64,000 nucleotides of DNA from Ascaris suum (taxonomy: Eukaryota; Nematoda; Chromadorea; Rhabditida; Ascarididae): contig CM024181.1 of NCBI GenBank assembly GCA_013433145.1, forward strand, positions 5,084,001 to 5,148,000, read 5' to 3'. The notes below the pieces were generated by a model that was not told the DNA's origin, did no database searches, and worked only from the letters and a program-made list of their open reading frames with translations. Both the position numbers and the translations under genes were made by a program. Below are positions 24,793 through 38,778 of this stretch, piece after piece. The number at the start of each line of letters is the position of its first letter. The first letter of the stretch is position 1.

Positions 24793-26292
24793 CCGTTGCT
24801 TGCAATCTGCATATTTAATAACATTTCATTCACAACCCCTTCAGGTTTCATCCGCGTTTAAAAAAACATCATTCAGCAAAAAGCAAAAACAGCAAAATAT
24901 GTACCAACATTCCTTAATTGCCGGTGACTTTTGAGTGATCCTCGCCAGTTTATCTCCACCGTTAATCCTAATAGTTGATAACTCTTCCTACTATTAAACT
25001 TAGTTTCATGTCAACTTCTATCGTCTGTACAATTACCGTATGGACTGAGTTTTTGCATTATATTCATTTTCACCAACAGACATTTTGCATTATATTCAAA
25101 TAAGATGTTTTTCAATTACTGCATATTGCTCACTTCACATTCGTAAAACATCCATATTTTATATGGTTTTCCAGATTCAGTTCATTTACAGTAAACTTGG
25201 AGTGATTTCTTAGGTACCCGCAACTCCCCCCTCCCCTCTTCTTCAATGCCTCTCAGCACCAATACTTTAATAAAAACAATACGTAAAGCTAATACCAATT
25301 AAGTGACGGGCTAATAGAAGTTGTTGTAATACAACAGCATTTCATAAACGTTCCAGTGAAGAGTAGCAGTGAAGCAAAAAATTCCTCAAGCAGCCATGAA
25401 GTGTTTCAGGGATTTTATATTCTCTGCAGCAGAAGATGATAAAGAATGCTCGCAGTTGCATGCTACCTAATATCGTATATAACTAGTTAAATAAGTTGAG
25501 GCATATGCAACTCTTCTCATTTCCTAGAATTAGGAAACTATTTACCTGAACCAAGTAAAATTCAGTTTATTTAAGAAATTTGAACATGAGGCTGAAACCA
25601 TCTCTTGCAAAATATTTGATTTAAGCTTGTTTTCAATGAGGGAAGAATGGTTCTCGAGATCGGAAAACAGAAAGTTGCGGTCTAATGAAAAAAGCGTTTG
25701 GATAGGCATATACTCCACTGATAGAGGAAATGCTAAACCAGAGGCTCAAATGAGTGAATAAAAAATCTCTTTGCAGTTGTTTAAACGAAATTTTATTACC
25801 ATCATGAAGCCATCAATTAGAAAGATTCATCCCAGCAAAAATCAGAGAAAAGTAAGCTAAACTATTCCTGTAGATGGAACGAAGAGAAAATGATGACTCG
25901 ACGTTTTCGTTGCTCGATCCTGGCAGATTTGGACGTCGACTATTTGGGTGAATTTCGAAAACGGTACTTGCTAAGCGTTTACATAGCTGCTGTTCGGATG
26001 ATTGCTGATGAGGGATCCTTCTAGAGAAAAGCACTTGAAAAGGTTCGTCATAATTTCAACAATGCTCGTTTTTAGTGGCTTTATATGCAACGTCATAAAT
26101 GTGTGATATACTGCCATATCACAAATAATTCATGGCCATATTTTTTCGTTATTTTTATTGAATAAGCTTTGCAAAAGTACTATATTGACACCCAGAGAAG
26201 CGGAAAACAGCTGCGGAAACACAGTCGACGCAAAGCACGAAGCAGAATCCAGTACAGCTGCTTTACATACTATATTTGCAGCAAGCATTTTA
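24793..26292. other. Intergenic stretch, nothing identified
   Basis: AT-rich with short ORFs only. The longest, minus 25813-26034, has no splice or homology support. Confidence 0.4.
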
Positions 26293-26493
<201 letters not shown>

Positions 26494-27265
26494 TGTCCTT
26501 ACGTTTTCAGTATCGATGAAAAGCTGAATTAACATGCAATGGAAAAAATTCATTTAAGTACTCATTTTGTCTTATGCGATGGCATCACCGCTTCCACTGC
26601 ACAGAATATTCATTTTGAGATATTTGCATCAGTCGACAACTTCGGCGCTCGGAGACCTTCTATTCTGTAATGTAACCTGAGAGGTGAGCTTTCTTCTGAA
26701 AGAAATCCTTGATCCAGTCCCTCTTCCTCCATGTCTTCCCACCCTTCCGATTCAACCCTTGCCACTTCCAATCCATTTCTCATGATACTTCTTTATTCAA
26801 TCACAGCAAAGAGTTGCATGAATTTCTTTAATCTTCCGCGTAGAATTTGATCGACAGTTTGCCTCGAGAAAGTGCAGCTGATAAGATCATTCCGAACACT
26901 GTTATCAACTTTTTACCGGAGAAGTTATCACTCCCCAAGTACCATAAAAGCGCCTATTGTGAGAGGAGCTTTAAAGAAAGAATATCAGTGTATACCAGAA
27001 TTGTTGTGGTGAACGACCGTGTTGCAACTCAATTTTGCAAATATCGACTTCGGTGATATCTACTCTTCTCTGTCCCATAATATTTCGCTGCTCCTCTATT
27101 TCTGCAGTTACGTAATTCAAACCGGTTAGCCATTGTGCATGTTCAATCATTGATATTGGTGAGTTTTTACCCAACGCGTGTTCATTTACCGAATTGTGTG
27201 AGTAAGCGTTGGCTCGACTCGTGTGGTCTCTTCTCTACAAACCAGCAGCAGCACAACAAGAAGAT

Positions 27266-27880
27266 TCATTTAGTTGCACTCCTTGTTGTAGTGATGGTAA
27301 GCGACAGACGACGTTGGTTTGCAACCGGTTGAGGTTTAACGCATATTAAATTTGGATGTCTTTCAAAATCTACTTTGGAAAAAAGGTTCAAGGCATTGGC
27401 ATTCCATTGAAAGCAAGCATCTCCAATCGAATGCATTTCAAAATAACAATTAATTACCGACCGAAGGCAAACGGTGAAACAGTTTCGGCTGCAAGCAAGA
27501 AAATCGAAAAGAGTTGAAACAGAATTCTGGCCAATAAAAATCGACCGAACTTTCTCTTTAACGTTTAAAGTGGAATCCACTCGTATTACTGCAGTCGATG
27601 AACGCGTTGCCAGCAAAGAGTCAGAAGAACGGCCTTTCGCTGTCTGTTTTTCCCACTTGGCGAACCCGTTCGCCATTGCAAATACACCAACAGTGCCCAC
27701 CTTGCTTTGGAGGCACTTGGGCGATGATGATTGAGATAAATTCAACGCTTGGACTGAAGCGTGTGTGATGTAAGCGAAACTGCAGAGCCACGTTGGTTTA
27801 AATGGGTCATCTGGATTTCGAAATACCGTGGTGATTGGGGGGGGGGGGGATATGTCATCACATGCGCATGTTTGATGCAT
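27266..27880. other. GC-richer island open on both strands, unknown element
   Basis: A minus-strand frame is open for 204 codons over 27266-27880. A plus-strand frame over 27474-27734 is open for 86 codons and ends in Asp-Asp-Asp-stop. Both have protein-like composition and the DNA is less AT-rich than its surroundings. A G run of 13 lies at about 27836-27848, near the start of the minus-strand ORF. I cannot tell which strand, if either, is coding. It may be part of a transposable element, a pseudogene or a single-exon gene. No domain is recognised. Confidence 0.3.
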
Positions 27881-28345
27881 GGTGCGCTTTGTTTAGAACT
27901 TGGAGGTGCAACGAGCTGAATGGCTAGACAGCGCTTTTGTCATTTTATGCACATTGTCTTTTTATGCATTTGCAGATCAATAGACCATAAACATAAATGG
28001 CTTAAATAGTGAGAGTTTTATCGAAATCGCTTTTTCATAGTTTATTAAATCCCTAATCATTTCTTATTCTTAACGTATGTTTCCTTTTAGCAGCAATGAT
28101 ATATTTGAATTTCACTTATTCACGGTAGTGTATTTCTAATGAATGTTTGAGCGCGATCGGCTGTCAATGACACAACTCTTTTTACTCTCTTTTTTGCTTG
28201 TGAATACAAGTATTACTTTCCATTATGCTGCCCTCCATCTCCCTACCACTCTTATAGTAGATATCTCAAATGTGCATAAATTAATATTTTTTAGATTTTT
28301 TTTTCTATGATTTAATGTGAGCACGGGTGTCACTTAGATTCTAGT

Positions 28346-28461
28346 GCACGGATGGCCGAGTGGTCTAAGGCGCCAGACTCAAGTATAAACTTCGCGAGAG
28401 CAGTCGCGACGGGCGTTCTGGTATCCGTATGGATGCGTGGGTTCGAATCCCACTCCGTGCA
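28346..28461 (+). tRNA. tRNA-Leu(CAA) with 32-nt intron
   Basis: Acceptor stem GCACGGA (28346-28352) pairs with TCCGTGC (28454-28460), followed by discriminator A. The anticodon stem is 28373-28377 with 28417-28421. Anticodon CAA sits at 28380-28382, and an intron at 28384-28415 starts one base 3' of it, the canonical position. A long variable arm (ATCC/GGAT) and T arm GTGGG-TTCGAAT-CCCAC complete a class II tRNA of 84 nt after splicing. A-box TGGCCGAGTGG and B-box GGTTCGAATCC are intact. Leu-CAA tRNAs carry introns in many animals. It has no neighbouring gene within several kilobases. Confidence 0.97.
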
Positions 28462-28464
28462 GAT

Positions 28465-28468
28465 GTTT
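28465..28468 (+). terminator. Pol III terminator for tRNA-Leu
   Basis: A TTTT run four bases after the mature tRNA 3' end, the usual RNA polymerase III stop. Confidence 0.75.
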
Positions 28469-28469
28469 T

Positions 28470-31400
28470 AATGTTACAGGTGCGACACCCTCTACTGCAG
28501 ACAGCAGATTGTCTGAAAAACTGAATGTTCGAAATACTGGAGTTGCATTGCAATACCAATCGAAGAGAAAAGTGAGAATCTATGTCTAGACGTCTTGCAG
28601 TGTAGTACTTGTGTAAGTGTAGACATTCGCATAATCACTATTCATCAAATGCTATCAAATTCGAGTCGCATCTCGTGCAAATCTTTTGGTTGTTGCACTT
28701 AGCCACTTTTGTAATGCAAAGAATGCCAGAATCACTGCATAGGAAGCCTTTGGTCTTTAATTAGTAATGCAAAATGCAATATTTAGTGCGTTCAGTTGTT
28801 CAGGCAACCTGTTCTTTGCATTAGAGTGCTGTCTGTCATAAGTGGAACATTAAAAAATTTACATAAAGTGGGATTTCAGCTCAGAAGTTTGTATGGTATA
28901 GTTGCTTGCTATCGATCAGTAGTGATTTCTGGTTAATTAAATTTAATCGATTGTTTTTTTTTTTGCTCCACAGGAGCAAAGAGTGAGAAAATTAAATGTT
29001 CAAGGAGAACAACTGCTCGAGGTTATTCAGTGTTTTATGACGAAGGAAAAATTTCTTTGGAAGATGTTTTTACTTTTAATCGAAAATTGTCGTAATTACA
29101 AACTATTTCTAGGTGAATTTTTAGCGTAAACTCGAAACTGCTGATAATTACAGGTTATATCCGAATGATTTTGTTACTATGTACAGGAAATGATGTGGGA
29201 GAAAACATGCATTGTCTCAACAGGATAGCACCGTTTTCGTTAAGTGAACGAAAGCAAGTGCAAGGTAAATGAGCTAAATGACAGGTTAATTCATCTTGTG
29301 TTCAGGAGGAAAAAATGCAATAAAAAACGCCATTGGAGGTGTTTTTTGCTTTATTTTAATTTTTTTTTTTGCCACATTTAATGAAAACGAGACCAGTGTA
29401 AAAAAACACTCACCAGTTGGACGAATAAAGGGTACGCCCTTAAAAAACTACAAAAGATCAAAGATCAGTTCTATGCGTTTCTGCGCATATGTACCCACGA
29501 GTTGGATATGCCAACGTATAATAGATAATATGTGTGTGTATGAGTGCATTCATGTGAGTTTTCTATCCGCGTGCCATATAGTTTTCACATAGACATCAGT
29601 GAATTTGGTGGGTGTAATGTGCACGATAGAATAGTCATCTTTACGACACTTTATGTCGATTCATTAACTTTAAGAGGCGTAACAAACATTTCAAAATGTC
29701 AGTAAAAGTGCTCACATTTTAGATCCTCCAATTTTCGTTTAACGCCTTTCAAAAATATATTTTGATACTTAATTTTTTTTACTGATAACTTAAGAAGTTG
29801 GATTGACCAGGTGAACTGAACGCAAGATGTTATAGTAGAACATGTTTTCTAAGCACTTCCGGCACGTTCTTCTACTTGTTTTCTTTAATACATCGTCGTA
29901 AAATAGAGGAGGAAGAGGGGGTAGGGAGGGCTCTTTTGCGGTAAAAATCAACTTGTGAAATAATGCTTTGAAATTGGTTTTTTTTAATGTTATTTAAGAT
30001 GAGGTCAACTTTTCGTGCAAAGTGGAGATGTTGTATGATTTCTGATGCAATAAAAAACTGTTATAATAAACAGTTGAATACATCGTTTTTTTGACTCGAT
30101 TGCAGCAGTTCCTTTCCACTATTCAGCGTTTCATTTCATCATCGCAGCAGTTCATTTTTGAAATCCAACATTTCATTTCTACAATAAAGCAGTTCATTTT
30201 CGTTATCTAGCGTTTCGTTTCCTCAATCCAACAGGTTTTTTCCAGAATTTCAGCCAATCAGCTAAAGTTCAATGAGTAAAGCAAATTCGTAACTTCGACG
30301 AAGATAAGCACGCGTACTACGCCTATTCTTGCAAGTTTTCAGAAGCATTGAGAAACGTACATTTTCCTTGCATAATTTTTTCATCACAGAGGCCTCTTTC
30401 TTTTTTAAATGAACTATACAGTTAAAATCATTTAAAATTTTAATCACTGTATCAAATTTGTCCATTTATGTAACGAGTTACGTACCCACCATTGGTGACT
30501 CAATGTATGAAAACACTGCTTTCAAAGAATAGAACAGTTTATAGGATACAGACGGACACAATGATTCACAGGATAGAAAAACGAGCATAACGAAACACAA
30601 ATAGAACATTAACTCTGAATAGAATTCATACCGGTTTCAATATGAAAAAATATGAGAAATAATATATCATCAATACAAAAAAATAGCATATTAATATGAG
30701 ATCAAATGCTATCGTCAGGGAAACATGATGTCGTTGATTTACTGAACAAAATCCATACTTCATATCATTGTCATATTAGATGACGCATATTTCTATATTA
30801 TAGAATGATGTGACATTTGTTAGATAACAGGAAAAGGTAGAAGAAGAGTATAGACAAACGAATGAGATAAATTTTATGAATGATTTGATTCAAAAATTAT
30901 TCACTGCTGGAAAAATTACATATCGTCCATTTTTCAAAAGAGAACGGATCATAGTTAATGATTGAAATTGTTTTCATTTGATGACATTTTTAGCAAATAT
31001 TTGGAAATACTTCGAAATGCATATTTTGTGATCAGACGAAGACTAAGCGACGTCTATCGCTGAGCACTTTTCGAAATATTTTGATAAATTTGTTTTATCC
31101 TTAATTTCCCTTTAATGTCGAAAAGAAATTCAGCAGCCAATAAGGCTTCCATCGGAACGGATACATTGGAAAAGGAATGCCACATCCAAAGAGGAAGAAG
31201 ATGAAGGAAGAGAGGATTACAACACCTCCAAGTGATCAGTGGGCTTCTTTTAAAGGAGAGAGATAGCGTCAGGCGGTTCCATGATCAGAATTTGCATTTC
31301 CACTCCATTCAAAAATACTATTCGATTAACCTAATATAATGGAAAAGAAAATTGGAAGCATAGAGTAGTCATCACACAGTTTTCTTCCTAGTAGAAATAT

Positions 31401-33353
31401 CGAAAAAGTGGAAAAGGAAGACCAATCAATAAAAACAAACAATCTATAAAAACGAATAAATGCAGAGAATATAAAAACTATTTTCGTTTTTAAGATGGAA
31501 GATTAGTTCAACAAATTGGTTAGAAAATACTGTTAAACAGAACTTCAGCAAAAACCTTAAGCTGTGAAAGAAACGGCCATTAATGTGAAGATAATCCCAA
31601 AAGTTCTTCTTAATCAATGCACCGCTTAAACAGTTCCGGTGATAGGATATTGCAGAGTAGCAAGAAAAAAGTCAGGTGGAAGAGGGTGAAGGAATGAAAA
31701 GTGGGCAAGCTTGAACTGCTTCTATTAACCTCATCCCATCTCTACTTCTTTCACTTCATTTACTGTTGATATATTATAAGAGGGTTTCGCTCATTCGCCC
31801 ATCTTTGCTTCCCATCTTATGAATAGTAATTCCGATAATCACCTTATAATAAACGATCAATGAAACCACCAATGTAATAATTTCAACATCCTTTCAAAAT
31901 TCCAAATGCACTTTCCATAAATCCTCTATGATGAGGATTCGATTAAACAACTAATCGAAAGGAAAGAATTCAATTATAGGAAATCAAACGATAAAATCTT
32001 TTGAAGCTTAACGACAATTGAATTCCTAAAATAAACATATTTTGCTTTTTGTGGAAAGGAGACTATACCTTCAAGTGTGTACGTTCATAAAATCTATACC
32101 TTTCATCATTAAGCCACATTGAATGCGTCAAGTGAAATCCCAACAAGCATATTAGATTAAAAGCATCAATCATTTTACGCAAAACTGACGAAATATTTGT
32201 GAAAATGACATTGAAGGAAGGAGGGGATGGGACAAAGGTTGAAGGAACTGATAAGGAGTGAATGGGTGAAGAATAAATCTTCACCGTATTCGTCCCCATT
32301 TTAGTAGAATGTGTATTTTATCATTAGGTTTTTAAAATAACCATTTGCAACTAGAACCAATAATTAGATTTTACAATACAACAATTGTGCATTTACAAAG
32401 CATAAAAGTAATAAAGTCACAAAAAAGTAAGCGTTATAACATTTGAAAATATCAGAAAACAATCTCGAATATGCATACATTAGTCATGGTGTGAAATTTA
32501 ATGGAAATTCATTAACAGTCACTCGGAAATAAACAAAAATATGCGGAAAATGATGAAGATTCGTCAACAACTTGGATAGAATTCAACACAACAAGCTGTT
32601 GAGAGATTTAAAAAAACAAGTGAAAGAATATACCATACAACGCTAAATATGAAAGAAAAGAAACATTCAAGATTATAAGATGAGATGAAAAAGTTGAAGA
32701 ACTTTGGTAATAAAGTTTTAACTATACTAAAAGTAAAGTAAAAGTAAGAACCATCTTAGGAAACGTCATTTATGACGGTTCATTTAAAGGAAAAATTGCT
32801 CTTCTTTTCAGAGCACATTCACTTTGAAATTTTCTCCAGAGATGGATATCGTCCTTAAATATGCAAATTTCAGGATTTAATGCACATCGAAAATATCGAG
32901 ATGGAATCGATTTAAGCGTTTTAGCAGTTCAGTTCAAAAACGTATGTCGAAACGCTTTATGGTGTCCGAGCAATAAACGACGAGTGGAACTCGAATTACA
33001 GCATTACACTTGTCTACTTACCCTGAAGACTTCTTGAAAATAATTTTGCGAATGCTATTAAAAAGAATTAAATTTATTTATTGATTGAAATCGGTCAGAT
33101 GACCTTCGAGAGTTTGTTTTAATCGTTTTTTTTTTTTTTTCATTAGAACTAAATCGATCAATGTTGCCGAAGCCGGAATCCTCTCCGAATGAATCGATAT
33201 TTTTCCTTCAAACCTGTTTTTAAACAACAGCTCCACAACAATGGGATTCCTTTCTAACGCTGTTCGATCCCCGTTGTTTACAACTTCAGCACGACCTTGC
33301 GCTCTTTCTGTTGCGCGCGCGACTTTGCCTATGTTCATTCCCGACTAAAGCGT
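28470..33353. other. Long AT-rich intergenic stretch
   Basis: No convincing exon on either strand. It includes T-tracts, the 42-bp minisatellite at 30103-30240, and a particularly AT-rich part (30.6-32.8 kb). A minus-strand ORF at 33078-33338 lies in the likely 3' UTR of cytochrome b561, whose AATAAA signals are near 33073-33082. Confidence 0.5.
30103..30245. repeat. 42-bp imperfect tandem repeat, about 3.4 copies
   Basis: Units start at 30103, 30145 and 30187, with a partial unit at 30229. Each begins CAGCAGTTC or a close variant and has GTTTCATTT or CATTTCATTT in the middle. The period is exactly 42 bases. Confidence 0.75.
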
Positions 33354-36300
33354 TCAATCGGTGCTAGTAAGTTGATGGAGTGATTCCTCCTCTGGAAGTG
33401 GTCGACGACGCCATCGTGGATTCAGTACGATGATCACGACCGAAGCACAATACATCAGAATCGAAAGTCCAAGCAGATTACTAATCGCTTGCTCTCCACA
33501 TAGTTCTTTGCCTTGAGTCCAGCATCTGAAGAGCGCCCTCTTCAAAAGAACTGCTGCCAGGAAGAATTTTATCATCAAATGCGTTAAGTTTATTTCAAGT
33601 CAGAGTCATCATTTAAGATGCGGCTTACACATTAAAATCACTAGACCGGTACAATGCATGAGTGAGGTAGTCAAACATAGAAGGCCGGTATGATGTTTAA
33701 GCCTTCTCGTTAGAGAAGTAAATTATGGAAGTTTGAATCGGTGGTTGTTCTTCGAATTTTTTAGATTCTAGCTCTTTTTTTTCTGCTATGTTTTTTTGTT
33801 TGATAAAATATTCACCATTTCATCAACAAATAACGAGCAATAAATCAGACACACAACAAATAAGAACTAATAAAATTGTTCTACACCGCTCACTTCCAAA
33901 TAGAGGTGTGTTCCTCATTGTGATTGTGTGCAAATCCTCTTTTTTTTTTTTGAATCCATGAGAAAGAAAGATACTCACAGATGAAGCATTAAATAACAAC
34001 TTGATAAATCTGAGCCTCTCAAGATATCAAAAAAATTTTCGAGCCATCTCATATTTCAAATGTTTTAGTAATTGCTCATTGATAAATTCAAAGAAGCATA
34101 CGTATGATGCCAAGCAGCTCGTTCTGATATTCCCATACTCGCGGTAATCGCAACAAAGCAAAAGATGCCAAGACCGAATGCTTGATGGAAAGGCATCACA
34201 AATTGACGCATCGGAATGCTTAAGCCTGGGAAGAAGAATGTCGTAAAACCGCTCACATACTGCAAATATAAACGAGTAATTTTTATTCATTTCAGTTAAT
34301 ATCAAGACTATTATATATTTTAAATTTCTACCATTTCATTTGGAAATAAATTTTGAGAAGCGGAAACATATAAGAAAATCAAAAACTAAACAGCTATAAT
34401 TTTCTATCACCTATGAAGCAACTATTGAAATAATCACATCACCAGAATGGCGAAAATATTCTTTACCGCATAGACGATTGACCGATAGCACTCTTTGCTA
34501 AATTTGCATTGGAGAAATGCCAACTCCTTTTCAAAATATTACTATACAATCATAAATTCTTATAATTTAAACGAATTTTTTGTATATGATAAAAAATAAT
34601 TCGATGAATTGGCATAAAACTGTTATACTTCTTTATTCCTTCTCAAAAATAGAAGCATGCGCTCTGCAACGCAAAATAAGCATAAATAAGCTAGCATAAG
34701 TTCGAAATAGTTGAATAGTCGGATTACCTGAATACAGTAGGTGGTGACGACAGTGATGCCCACCCACGAATGGAATGAATAAAGATTGGGTATTGGATCG
34801 AGTTCGCCATCTTTTCGATGATAATCATGTGAATCCCAAACGGCTTTCAGTGCGATGATCATAAATATAAGAACCATCGTATGCAACGTTAAATGCAAAA
34901 GCTTCGAGAAGCGTTTACGTTCATTTCGGAATACACGATAGACCAAAAGTGCTGCAATTCACCAAAAATGCACCTGAAGACCATATATATAACCTATTCT
35001 TAGGTAGATAGGTCAAATATATGCCCTATCTCCTGAGATGTACTTGATTAAACAAATAAGAATTAAATCGCCTGGAAATATACTTGTCTGGCAGTTGGGG
35101 TCCTTTAATTTGCTGAAGCACCGATAACATTCATTATCCGCACCATTAGTTCCTACCAGTTGTAGACAGATGATACGGTGTTGAAATAAATCGAAAAATC
35201 AACGGACTGATCAGAAATTAGGAGACTGCCCTTAGAAATAGAATAATGAATTAGAATTTCCGATATAAAGTTAAATAAGTGATGTTGGAGAATGTCAGGC
35301 CGATATGACTGCTACTAAAGAGAATTGAGGTATTATGACTACACTTAATCAAAATTTCATTAATACCAATATTTTAAATTCGTGTTATTTCAATTCAAAA
35401 AACATTCAATTAAGAAAGGCGGTTTATACATGAACATTGTTTGTTATAATGTATTATATGTTATCAAACAAATGTTCTTTGCGTCGAATGTGGGAGCAAT
35501 GCAGCCAATGCGGCATAATAAAAAAACTAAATAACAACCTTCGCCGTAAAGAAATATGAGACCCATTGTCATGAATGTTGGATGGTAATGAAATTGTCTT
35601 TCTGGATCATCACTCCATGCAAATCCATCTTCATATCCACCCATCCATATAGCAACCAGAAATACAGCTACACCACCTGAACAATAGCACTTTTACCTAA
35701 AAATAAGTAAAAACCTAGTCGAAGTACGTTGAAAATAAACCTCTACTTCTCTATGTTAATTTCTCTTTTAGATTTGAGAGTCATAGAAGCGCATAAGTTT
35801 TCCTCATACAGTAAATGGCAGATCGGCAAGATGTAAACAAAACGATAACTGCGATTGAATTCTTATGAATATCATAAATTTGTCCTCCTATGAGAAATTC
35901 GGATCACATTTTGGAAGCTCAGTTGGTTCTTCCATTATTACTCCGATAACGATTTTCTTTCAGCTTGATAAAAGTGATAAGGCAAGCCTGAAAGAGATTT
36001 TGAGTTCTTTCTTTACGGGAATTTTCCGATGTTTCTTTTGAAATTTATTCGAGTTCGCTTGAAGAATTAGTAAAACAAGCACAGTGAATGCCTAGTCTCC
36101 CGCAAATATTTACCTCATTTCATTCGTTTCTTTGCTCTCTTTCACTCGCTTTACCTCATTTCCAGTGGAATTCATTGATTCGGTGAGGAGTGGAAGAATA
36201 TTCCAAATAAAGGCAGCTTAATATGAGTGAACGTAATGCAGTTTCGAGGAAAATTTTATGGGCTTTATTAACTGGAGCAATATGCGCTTTCAGGAGAGAG

Positions 36301-38778
36301 CAGAATGTTGTTCGCCATATCTTATCTTAATAGTTCTCAAATTAAAAATGCTTCGCAAAGGTATACCTGTCATGAATTGCGTTTAATTTGCATGCGGAGG
36401 CTAGGAATCATGATCCGCTGATAAGGAAGATAACAAAAACGAGGAACCAGTGATAAGAAAGATGATAGAAGTTAGGATACACTAATAGAAATGAAAGAAG
36501 TATAAATAATGTGCGATCTACGACTGTCTCACCCACTTCAAAAAAACCTCTAGCGATAGTTTTTCGTCCAGTATTTGTTCAAAACTTGGAATTATTCATC
36601 ACATTTTCCATTGTTCTGTATTATTGCCTTCGCTAATTTATTAACGTGTTTTATTTTTCGCGATATTTTTTTCCATATTATGCTAGTGGATTTTTCTTCA
36701 ATGATTTATCTAACCACGATTCTATGACCGTTACAGTTGAATTCGTTTTGCGTTGAGAATCAATTTCAGGCAACCAAAACTAGTATTAGAGGATAATTTG
36801 ATGATTTATAAATAAAACTTTCTAATGACAGCAATCTCTTGGATTAGACGAATTCTATCATTACCAGTTTTACACAAATCACTACCGGAATTTATAGTAA
36901 GCGAATTTTTGCGAAGGATAGTTTGTTATAAAATAATCCATTATTCGATAATGAAAAAAAAGCAGGAGATAATAAAATGCTCGATAAAACGGTATTAAAA
37001 TTCCACTCCACACATCTGCTATTTTTGTTTGCCGATATGAATTTACGGTTCATTTTCATCCCTCTTTTGCACTTTTTTTGCTTCTATAGACAGAAAAAAT
37101 CGTAATATACATTCACGAAATTTTCGCAGCAAATTTCGAGCCATTATTAAATAACTAAAATGTCTGCACTTGTCTCGTTGATACAATTTTTTATTCTTTT
37201 TATGCTGGAAGTATTTTGGCACGACTTTCATCAAAAAGAAGAAGGACATCACTCGACTCAAATGATAAATATATCAGGGCATCGCTTCAAAAAGTAATTA
37301 TCGGACTCAACATATAACTTATAAATGCAATATTTTTATCAACTGACGAAGGAACTAAGGCAATTCTCATAAAATGCAAATGCCAACAGCATTAAATGTG
37401 AGCCTTTCTGCTGATAAAATTGATAGTTCTTATCAAATTCATTTGCAACGAAAGATTTAGCTTGTTGTGCCCGAATGCGCAATATAGCACATTTCATTTA
37501 AATGCGCAATGCAATGTTACCACACTGTTGCATGCTTCGAAGAACGGATCAATGCGTGAGAGCCGCTAAATAATTTCCATTTGCGTCAAAACGTTCGCCT
37601 CTAGATGCTCAACGACGCAAATGTTGGCATTTCGTGATAGCTGCATTCTCAGAAGAATAGCGCTTGCTAATCCTAATAAAATTTTATGCCCATTCGACTG
37701 AAGGCTCATAAAAATTGCATTTAGAAATAAATCTTTGTCTTTAGAGCATTCATTTTCTTGAGGAATCGTTTCGAAATAAAAGACACCTGCTCCACTCGTT
37801 ATTTACTAAGCCTTCTATTGAAATATAGAACACTAAGAGGTGCTTGCGTTATTGAAATTACGCAGTTGATTCCGGAAAAGAAGTGGACAGCAAAGTTATC
37901 AAGAATAAAACCACAAAGGTCTTTACCTCTATCATAATAACCATTTTCTTGCACACGTCCTCAATATAACAATCTGTTTTTTCGCTCTTTTACCCATTGC
38001 AAAATCACCTTTTGCAATGCAAAATTATGGATGTCATGCAACAGTGCAACCTCCATGACGTGCAGCACTTATCTTGAACCTTATGTAACTGTGCATCTAT
38101 CAACTGCTCAAAGTAGTGCTTTATAAGAGATCTTTGAGGATAGCCATAACAAGAATCTTCATTATGCAAACTTATGTGTCGGCAACGGGCATCACTGCTG
38201 CTGTGGCTGCTATATGAAACACTTGCAGCATATTTCCGATCCATTTCACCTAGCACACCCTGGCGATGAGCGGGAGGGTTTGAATTTCTTCCTTCAAGCA
38301 AGACAACATCTGCTGACTCTATCTAACTTCATTACGCCAGCCACCCGAGTGCCGCAATCTTCAACTCTATTTGTAGATGTGGTGGGTAAGAAAGTAGAAA
38401 GCCATCTAATGCAGGCGCATGCAAAAAAACTGCATGTTGCACTTATAATCTGCTTTATTCCTGAAAATCTATGCATCCTTCATAAATGCATACAATCATG
38501 AAATAAAAATAAACGAGTAATTGTCCTCTCGATAGCTTCATCAACGATTCAGCAGCAAATTCCTAGTCTCCGAAGGGTTTTATCAATCTTCACTTTTTGG
38601 ATGGATTTTCCGCTTTCAATTTGTAATAGTTAGAGGCATCCATATAGAAGCTAAGAGGCCTGTTCAAAGAACAATATAAAAACTTACCGAAAGCTTGTGA
38701 ACTAGCAAGCATCACATTAAACAGACGCATGCTCTGTTTATCGTTGAGCATTTGGAATGATTCTTGTAGCAATGACAT
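33354..38778 (-). CDS. Cytochrome b561 family transmembrane oxidoreductase
   Basis: Five exons, 38688-38778, 35539-35676, 34728-34951, 34102-34259 and 33354-33525, join in phase to 783 nt or 260 residues. These proteins have six helices and two haems and carry electrons from cytoplasmic ascorbate across a membrane to ferric iron or monodehydroascorbate. The four conserved haem-ligand histidines are present: His62 (in FHYHPTFM), His100 (LHLTLH; His96 is also present), His137 (YSFHSW) and His176 (PFHQAFG). Other family signatures are LFLYGEA-like FLYGEALLVYRVFRNE, KLLH, NLYSFHSW, FFFPG and SERAAW. The first ATG after a CATTTTCAG acceptor (38880) is at 38778, giving a 5' UTR of about 100 nt. The frame is open upstream but has only a GTG. 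Intron 1 is about 3 kb. The second donor (GAAG/GTTGTT) is unusual but the phase and protein match are exact. Confidence 0.93.

Noticed and set aside
28365..28559. 64-codon minus ORF
   Set aside because: Antisense of tRNA-Leu; the GIRTHASIR-like peptide is the usual artefact of translating a tRNA.
33078..33338. 86-codon minus ORF starting 16 bases after the cytochrome b561 stop
   Set aside because: It runs to the AATAAA motifs of the likely 3' UTR and includes a poly-Lys run from an A-tract. No acceptor precedes it.
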